Of a stretch of 64,000 bases of DNA, positions 61,101 through 64,000 are shown piece after piece. The stretch spans positions 2,229,330 to 2,293,329 of the forward strand of contig NW_019091369.1 of the NCBI RefSeq assembly GCF_001949145.1, read 5' to 3'. The notes beneath the pieces are model-generated. The model ran no database searches. It saw only the letters and a program-made list of their open reading frames with translations, and was not told the origin of the DNA. How positions within the stretch are numbered: position 1 is the first letter of the stretch; each line of letters begins with the position of its first letter. The position numbers and the translations under genes were made by a program. The stretch is from Acanthaster planci. Lineage: Eukaryota > Echinodermata > Asteroidea > Valvatida > Acanthasteridae.

Positions 61101-61730
61101 TGCAGCCGGCTGGTCACTCTGACTGTCAAGATGACCAGCGAGCAGATGATGGCCTCCACCATCCGCTTTGACAAACTTGAGTACCACCACGGCTCACCCG
61201 AGCTCCTGGTCTGGGACGTCCAGCGCCAGAACGTCCTCAGAAAACACCAGCTGGAGAACTCAGTGGGCCGGTTCCACCAACTGGGTGTCCTTGCGGACAA
61301 GTGCATCATGTTCTACCAGCGGAAGGTCTCTGGTGCCACCCTGAAGACCAACGGTCACAGACTGGGAGATGAGGTCACCGAGGCTGTCGTCCAGGTCTTT
61401 GGCAGCGGCTCGGAACCACTCCTGAAGACCATCTGCATTCAGGGAGCTTATAACAAGATGGTGATGCCAGCAGACGGTTACATCAACCCCAGACAACCGC
61501 TGGACAAGCAGCTGGAAAGCATCCTGCTGAACTGCATTGGTCCCGAGGGCATCTTGACCACCTCCAAAGTGGGCACCGGTCAGCCCGTCGGCAAATTCAT
61601 GCTGCAAGTGGCCAAGGTCACCTGCTATACGTTCTCGCCAGACAATCAGACGGCCATGGTGGGCTTTGACAGTGGCCATGTGCACTTCCTGCGGATGTAC
61701 AACGCTGTCGGGAAGAACTACTACAAATGA
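48570..61730 (+). CDS. DUF4062-NACHT-WD40 STAND NTPase (NWD1/NWD2/TEP1-like), 25 coding exons
   Basis: Seen: 25 exons whose phases all match give 1690 codons including TGA (1689 residues). Order: basic N-terminus with coiled-coil-like Gln/Glu stretch (1-110); DUF4062 (about 110-250, VFISSTFTDMKLER); a linker (about 250-465); NACHT NTPase (Walker A GCGGSGKS 475-482; Walker B IFLDSLDQL from 568; sensor VTIRP to 604); winged-helix-like region (about 706-772, GLSASELIDVLS) and a YHRLFYE helix; then WD40-type repeats from about 990 to the end. Known: NACHT-WD40 proteins are ATP-driven switches that oligomerise on signal; NWD1 and NWD2 are cytosolic and about 1560-1740 residues. Inference: a cytosolic sensor or scaffold; ligand unknown. 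Start: ATG 48570 has G at -3 and +4, with an in-frame stop at 48510; ATG 48588 is an alternative. NWD1, NWD2 and TEP1 cannot be told apart by eye; TEP1 is least likely because no TROVE domain is seen. Confidence 0.9.
49112..50156. other. Introns 1 and 2 of the NACHT-WD40 gene (49112-49544, 49742-50156)
   Basis: 433 and 415 bp, AT-rich. Nothing further seen. Confidence 0.7.
49545..49741 (+). CDS. NACHT-WD40 exon 2: second half of DUF4062
   Basis: Acceptor cgattccag, donor ctgttg|gtgaga. GPFFVCILGQKYGYRPIP is the conserved GP.F..ILG.KYG strand-loop that ends DUF4062 in TEP1/NWD proteins. Confidence 0.9.
50157..50550 (+). CDS. NACHT-WD40 exon 3: linker region
   Basis: Acceptor gtcaatcacag, donor gagaa|gtgaga. 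About 131 residues of helical character with WWAEFCTMRMAFFAAVKQVV and FFRRAFAG. Its position between DUF4062 and NACHT matches the linker of NWD-type proteins. No known motif. Confidence 0.88.
50551..51271. other. Intron 3 of the NACHT-WD40 gene, carrying a LINE-like tail
   Basis: Apart from the candidate retrotransposon tail at about 50690-51025, listed separately, no other signal is seen. Confidence 0.6.
50690..51025 (+). mobile_element. Possible 5'-truncated non-LTR retrotransposon 3' tail
   Basis: One plus-strand frame reads FNRKLKCYLMQ, similar to the C-terminal motif of CR1/jockey-like reverse-transcriptase ORFs. It is followed by an AT-rich stretch and a terminal attaaattgaattgaa microsatellite-like tail, a common LINE ending. 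Confidence 0.35.
51272..51390 (+). CDS. NACHT-WD40 exon 4: linker
   Basis: Acceptor tttccctccag, donor catcagg|gtaaga. Encodes YSLHFLPTAEAMFKDDRNKD and a helix LDQFCHYLVKSV. No specific function recognised. Confidence 0.85.
51608..51762 (+). CDS. NACHT-WD40 exon 5: pre-NACHT segment
   Basis: Acceptor tttatatcag, donor gaaaga|gtaagc, phase 0. Encodes HSIFCRERADFFAGRERLIG; the F.GRE..L pattern directly precedes the P-loop in STAND NTPases. Confidence 0.88.
51763..52146. other. Intron 5 of the NACHT-WD40 gene
   Basis: 384 bp. No feature seen beyond splice signals. Confidence 0.6.
52147..52247 (+). CDS. NACHT-WD40 exon 6: Walker A
   Basis: Acceptor ctttatag, donor gggag|gtaggt. PFVVHGCGGSGKSSLLAKV contains the P-loop G-x4-GKS that binds the nucleotide phosphates; all key residues are intact. 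Confidence 0.93.
52553..52634 (+). CDS. NACHT-WD40 exon 7
   Basis: Acceptor gaattacag, donor ttacaa|gtaagc. RFIASTPHSSNIRDLLYFIC matches the R.IG.S..S..I..LL..IC strand/helix that follows the P-loop in NACHT-WD40 proteins. Confidence 0.88.
52764..52872 (+). CDS. NACHT-WD40 exon 8
   Basis: Acceptor cgttttctctag. The donor is chosen as ccttca|gtcagt because only this one keeps frame into Walker B; the GT four bases later breaks it. Helical segment LDQDSVPTEYRLLEAKFHDL. Confidence 0.82.
53024..53178 (+). CDS. NACHT-WD40 exon 9: Walker B and sensor
   Basis: Acceptor cttgtttgcag, donor gtcaag|gtagca. IFLDSLDQL supplies the Mg-coordinating and catalytic acidic residues (D571, D574 region). HLIVTIRP provides the sensor Arg. 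Both are intact, so ATP or GTP hydrolysis is plausible. Confidence 0.92.
53293..53555 (+). CDS. NACHT-WD40 exon 10
   Basis: Acceptor tttctcacag, donor aaaca|gtaagt. Helical NACHT sub-domain with LDEQDQNSLIDMMLNKAGRR and FTRLACDIAMRWRSY, matching the helical part after the sensor in NWD proteins. Confidence 0.88.
53905..54104 (+). CDS. NACHT-WD40 exon 11: winged-helix-like region
   Basis: Acceptor ctgttttgacag, donor ttag|gtgagg. SGLSASELIDVLSCDDVVLD is the conserved G.S..EL.D.LS.D..VL segment of the STAND winged-helix domain. Confidence 0.88.
54383..54527 (+). CDS. NACHT-WD40 exon 12
   Basis: Acceptor ggtatttcag, donor gggcg|gtaagt. VYRWYHRLFYETARQMY is the conserved W.H..F.E.A helix that follows the winged helix in NACHT-WD40 proteins. 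Confidence 0.88.
54868..55102 (+). CDS. NACHT-WD40 exon 13
   Basis: Acceptor tttttgatag, donor gagatg|gtgagt. Contains a Ser/Thr-rich insert and NLRKLTELPRHLVRG, matching the RKL.ELP.HL superhelical repeat seen at this point in the family. Confidence 0.88.
55405..55482 (+). CDS. NACHT-WD40 exon 14
   Basis: Short exon of 26 codons: acceptor atgtcacag, donor gcggag|gtcagt, phase 0 at both ends. Encodes CSIPWVEAKCRTGRIYKLLL, like the W..AK....Y.LL segment of NWD proteins. An alternative acceptor three bases downstream (in frame) would drop one residue. Confidence 0.8.
55648..55828 (+). CDS. NACHT-WD40 exon 15
   Basis: Acceptor ttttccacag, donor aacaca|gtaagc. LKDFYRMVRSNVSIIQRHPE then QQALNEPDSST, the conserved helical bridge to the WD40 region. 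Confidence 0.88.
55935..56086 (+). CDS. NACHT-WD40 exon 16: first clear WD40 repeat
   Basis: Acceptor gttcccacag, donor tggagg|gtacgt. LTHTAPVRLCQFSVNCKYLA then TACTDRTVRVWR gives the H...V..C.FS..G..LAT...D.TV.VW pattern of a WD40 blade. Confidence 0.92.
56385..56639. mobile_element. Foldback element in intron 16
   Basis: The termini GGTCACTTAGGAGACATT and AATGTCTCCCAAGTGACC are inverted repeats of each other. An inner near-perfect hairpin (attagggagacatt / aatgtctccctaat) repeats the same gggagacatt word. 255 bp, non-coding. Confidence 0.7.
56914..57052 (+). CDS. NACHT-WD40 exon 17: WD40 region
   Basis: Acceptor ttctcctcag, donor aaag|gtaggt. A beta-rich half blade with FPTHCHWLAVLEKTGIN. 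The upstream 827-bp intron carries a foldback element. Confidence 0.85.
57172..57323 (+). CDS. NACHT-WD40 exon 18: WD40 region
   Basis: Acceptor ttctctcgtag, donor ctcaag|gtattg. Degenerate blade with IYVVAFGRLNVYSTNDGKLV. The short 119-bp upstream intron is open in frame, so retention would also keep reading frame only if its length permitted; it does not (119 is not divisible by three). Confidence 0.82.
57489..57581 (+). CDS. NACHT-WD40 exon 19: WD40 repeat
   Basis: Acceptor tttacctcag, donor gaaaca|gtgagt, 31 codons. AVSFASGGKLLAIANKDVFL followed by WDM gives the FS..G..LA......WD blade ending. Confidence 0.86.
57582..58029. other. Intron 19 of the NACHT-WD40 gene
   Basis: 448 bp, AT-rich. 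Nothing recognised. Confidence 0.6.
58030..58272 (+). CDS. NACHT-WD40 exon 20: WD40 region
   Basis: Acceptor cccaccgtgaag (a less typical pyrimidine tract), donor ctgagg|gtaaga. Contains CNLQFSGDGKRLMGVLPNGT, an FS.DGKRL blade core. The start is inferred from frame continuity. Confidence 0.8.
58344..58454. mobile_element. Small foldback element, family B copy 1
   Basis: Left gtccacatgttacagctgtg and right cagccagtcgatttggac pair as imperfect inverted arms. The body includes agccactagctagtggctga. A related copy sits at 60814-60932. Confidence 0.55.
58981..59163 (+). CDS. NACHT-WD40 exon 21: canonical WD40 repeat
   Basis: Acceptor gacggggtag, donor gatgag|gtagga. GHQGPVLAADF and LLATGSQDCSVRIWD form the best WD40 repeat in the protein, with GH and WD dipeptides at the expected spacing. 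Confidence 0.9.
59373..59520 (+). CDS. NACHT-WD40 exon 22: WD40 repeat
   Basis: Acceptor cttattgcag, donor catgca|gtgagt. NHSGAVDGCVYSDDGRLAVS and LVWSV form a further blade. Confidence 0.87.
59703..59832 (+). CDS. NACHT-WD40 exon 23: WD40 region
   Basis: Acceptor tgatttgcag, donor cacag|gtaaat. GEVLCISANFVVGSCNGNDF then DIWNL gives a blade ending in W-N. Confidence 0.86.
59833..60347. repeat. Intron 23: degenerate tandem repeat built on the downstream splice junction
   Basis: The junction word cctcagactgctgcccta and the following gtgaacccacacctcacc recur in decayed form starting near 59910, 60014 and 60234, alternating with a shorter unit cagactgatttaatatgtcc (near 59978 and 60308). Each compound unit is about 110 bp and rich in tgtcctgtttt pyrimidine tracts. 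It therefore contains several cag|act decoy acceptors. Confidence 0.65.
60348..60564 (+). CDS. NACHT-WD40 exon 24
   Basis: Acceptor tccgtcctcag, donor ttcctg|gtatgt. Encodes LLPYVNPHLTFTVFRQALLS and WLQNPDILPPVQAYAQDVKE, followed by KHGANFL. The intron before it contains several degenerate copies of this exon's own start, any of which could act as decoy acceptors. Confidence 0.86.
60814..60932. mobile_element. Small foldback element, family B copy 2
   Basis: Left gtccaaatctaatggctgtg and right cacagccagatgttggggac pair as inverted arms. The body shares agccac.agctagt..ctg with copy 1. The two copies lie in introns 20 and 24 of the same gene. Confidence 0.55.
61074..61730 (+). CDS. NACHT-WD40 exon 25: C-terminal propeller region and stop
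   Basis: Acceptor cataccaacag; 218 codons and TGA at 61728-61730. Contains HGSPELLVWDVQRQNVLRKH, then CYTFSPDNQTAMVGFDSGHV, two further blade-like segments, and ends VGKNYYK. An exon-like segment follows 72 bp after the stop. Confidence 0.9.
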   Translation, partial: VPAATLNSECSRLVTLTVKMTSEQMMASTIRFDKLEYHHGSPELLVWDVQRQNVLRKHQLENSVGRFHQLGVLADKCIMFYQRKVSGATLKTNGHRLGDEVTEAVVQVFGSGSEPLLKTICIQGAYNKMVMPADGYINPRQPLDKQLESILLNCIGPEGILTTSKVGTGQPVGKFMLQVAKVTCYTFSPDNQTAMVGFDSGHVHFLRMYNAVGKNYYK

Positions 61731-61802
61731 AGTGATAAAGATACCAAATCGTACCTCACGAACTATAATTATTGATTTAACTTCTATTTGACTCCATTCT
61801 AG

Positions 61803-61850
61803 AGCTGTGAGAAGTTCAGTCCCAGATCTGAAGCTGACAATGAGGAGCTG
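61803..61850 (+). other. Exon-like segment downstream of the stop codon
   Basis: 48 bp between ccattctag and gtaagc with an open phase-0 frame SCEKFSPRSEADNEEL. It could be an alternative C-terminal exon or a relic of one, because the upstream exon has no good donor before its TGA. Confidence 0.3.
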
Positions 61851-62185
61851 GTAAGCGTGGACATTTTGATCAGCAATCAATTTATGAAAGAATATTTGCC
61901 CTGTGGGAACAGGTTTAACCTGTCCAGTTGTCCTCTGTGGTGCACACTGCTTTTCACTGGGTTCCTGCATTGATATTGCTAAGCAACAGTGTCTGTGGAA
62001 TGATTCCACGACCTTTGGCCAAGGGCCTTTGTTTATGGAGCAGCTAAGCAGATTACAATTTGGGTTTTGTTTTAGAAAAATATCCCTGTGGTGGAAGCTT
62101 TTTATTGTCTTGCAGTGTGTGTGTGTCATGAATCTGTTCCTCGTTGGACAGGTGAAACAGCATTTTATCTTATTTGTTCATGGTT

Positions 62186-62607
62186 CTTTTAACCCTAAAA
62201 GAGCTAGGGGGGAAATCCAACCCCCCCCCCAACATATTTCCTGATATCTCCACAGTACATTTTTTTTCAGGAGTTGAGCCTGAAGGAGTTTTAGAGTAAC
62301 TCTTTGCAGTCAGTTTGACATCAATTTTGCAATGTCAGACACACTGCTGTTGCGCATCTTTCCGAGACGGGTCAGCCAAAATGTATACTTTTCCACTGCG
62401 GTGCTCAATGGACGCGGGTTGGCACATATGTAGCCTTGAATTTCAAATGACCATACCAACTAAGCTACATGTCTGATTGAATTCAAAGTTCAAATATGTT
62501 ATGATAAAGAGTTTCTTTTCATGCATGCCAAGTTTCAAAAAAGTCGAGCAAGTTCTTGGGCCCCCAGCTGTGAGAGGAGCCAAAATAACCCTGGTCTTTT
62601 AGGGTGA
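62186..62607. mobile_element. Inverted-repeat element with taaccctaaaaga termini
   Basis: The left end ttttaaccctaaaagagc is matched by the right end tcttttagggtgaaacc in inverted orientation. The interior is non-coding with a poly-C run. Looks like a non-autonomous DNA transposon. Confidence 0.5.
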
Positions 62608-63897
62608 AACCTAATTTCAACGCGGCCCATCTTTAATGGGCATGAGGAGACTAGTCATTCATTCATAGAGGGATTTCACATTAGCGCTGTCTGCGCGCAT
62701 ATCCGCATCGAAACCGAGGCTCTCTGTGTTGAACTATCGCAGGTTCGTTAGTTCGCGGTAAATTGCTGTTACTTTTTCTTTTGATTTTACGTGTCGAGTC
62801 ATCCTGAAAGACTCTTCCACAAAATTTGCAGCTTGAAAAGTCTGAATTTAACATACCGTTATGTACTTTGTGTCTTGACTCCTTACTTTCCATTGTCTGA
62901 TCGTACTAAGAATTGAAGCTGACACATACAGCCTCCTTTTCAAACGTGGAAGTGCGCAGATTGACGCTAAAAGCGTCATATTGGGAACTCTCTATTGTCT
63001 CTGGAGGCAAAATCCCTCTAAAATGGCTGCTATATTTAACATCTATTTATCTCGCAAAGTATTTTTTAGTATGTTGCCCAATACCAAAGATTACAGTGAA
63101 AAATCTTGTCAAGTCTTTCCCTCTTTATCAGGGATGACAAATGTAGATATTAACTGTATTATAAGTGAGATTTTTAACATACATATACTTTGAGTAATAT
63201 TCTGTAAATAATTACTGATCTTTAGTTTTGTATATCACCGACTCGACTCAAACGTTGGTACAAAGAATTTTACAGTATTAAATTGGACACCTTGACACTT
63301 CACAAGTTGGTTTGTGTAAAATGATTATAATTAAGAATTGACTTATATATTGATAACATTTTTTAACTCTGTTTTGAAGTATGTTTGATGTAAATGGATG
63401 TGTTGCATGTAGACTTTGTCATGAATATTTAAAAGAGACCATACTGTGTGATGAGAAGTACCTAGATATAGTTGTCGGTTTGGTAACAAAGCTCTCTCTA
63501 CATGTGAACAATTTTGTTGATATTATTTCTAAACAGAAATTGTGTGTGACAATTTCTGACGTTTTTTTTCCCCCTTGCCTTGCAGTGTGTTGTCTTGGTA
63601 GAGGCCATGGGGCGAGAATCGTAATCTTATGACAATTCCGTCCATTTTCTGAAATTTTGTGGTACAGTATTAAAGTTGCAGATGGGCAGCTTGCTTTTTC
63701 TTCAAACTGCTTTAAAATGATTGTAGATGTTTAGGAAAATGTCCTAAAGACCAAGAGGTGTCTTGTATACGTCAGGAGAAAAAAATCATGTTGCAAAATT
63801 TTGACATAAAATTGCAAGGGGTTAGCCTTACATTTTTATGAAATTTGGACCAAAATTAGACTTTTCTTCAAACTTCTCTAAAACGATTGTACATGAC

Positions 63898-64000
63898 NNN
63901 NNNNNNNNNNNNNNNNNNNNNNNNNNNNNNNNNNNNNNNNNNNNNNNNNNNNNNNNNNNNNNNNNNNNNNNNNNNNNNNNNNNNNNNNNNNNNNNNNNNN
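63898..64000. other. Assembly gap (N run)
   Basis: All bases are N to the end of the window. Confidence 1.

Larger units (their letters stand above)
61731..63897 (+). other. Probable 3' UTR and flank of the NACHT-WD40 gene
   Basis: No AATAAA close to the stop. ATTAAA occurs at 63277-63282 and 63669-63674. Contains an exon-like segment (61803-61850) and an inverted-repeat element (about 62186-62607). No other gene can be supported before the gap. Confidence 0.4.

Noticed and set aside
61260-62129. 289-codon minus-strand open frame
   Set aside because: Antisense of exon 25, whose plus-strand frame is strongly WD40-like; no independent domain.
62271-62294. Short terminal exon (ELSLKEF, stop) after a tttttttcag acceptor
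   Set aside because: It would continue the 61803-61850 segment in frame, but it lies inside an inverted-repeat element, so the signal is probably fortuitous.
62681-62893. Minus-strand 70-codon frame with CKFCGRVF, like half a zinc finger
   Set aside because: Only one Cys pair, no His pair, no splice partners and no promoter evidence; possible first exon of a minus-strand gene, but not supportable.

Overview
This is eukaryotic (animal) genomic DNA. Two intron-rich genes lie head to tail on the plus strand. Exons are GC-rich, introns are AT-rich, splice sites are canonical, and there are no operons. Frequent tgtacatgta-type and taggcctac-type words, many small foldback transposons, tRNA-derived SINE-like pieces and two deuterostome-type gene families suggest a marine invertebrate deuterostome. 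An echinoderm or hemichordate is my best guess, but I cannot exclude a lancelet or a lophotrochozoan. The window ends in an assembly gap (N from 63898).

Region 1 (before 946 to about 45.5 kb) holds a Limpet/LIMPETin-type gene encoding a PET domain and six LIM domains. Its 5' end lies outside the window. Eight constitutive exons (946-1126, 1840-2076, 2703-2921, 31591-31791, 33673-33859, 34506-34675, 35137-35323, 41593-41741) join in frame to 509 residues plus stop. A symmetric 33-bp microexon (37619-37651) would add 11 residues between LIM5 and LIM6. The third intron is about 28.7 kb and splits LIM2 exactly between its first cysteine pair and the rest. It contains candidate alternative first exons that would yield a PET-less, four-and-a-half-LIM (FHL-type) protein. 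A long AT-rich 3' UTR probably follows the stop.

Region 2 (about 46.1-63.3 kb) holds a 25-coding-exon gene for a 1689-residue STAND NTPase: DUF4062, then NACHT (Walker A GCGGSGKS, Walker B IFLDSLD), a winged-helix-like region, and a C-terminal WD40 propeller region. It resembles the NWD1/NWD2/TEP1 group. A CCAAT- and NRF1-like promoter with a non-coding first exon probably lies about 2.2 kb upstream of the ATG.

The rest is intron and intergenic DNA with several miniature inverted-repeat elements, minisatellites and SINE/LINE remnants. The most unusual items are: the FHL-type isoform hypothesis; the two 33-bp microexon candidates; a LIM3 with an expanded inter-finger spacer; a perfect palindromic X-box just upstream of the LIM2 exon; an intron (59833-60347) built from degenerate copies of its own 3' splice junction; and an exon-like segment downstream of the NACHT-WD40 stop codon. 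All exon models were read by eye from splice sites, reading frame and domain homology, with no transcript evidence.
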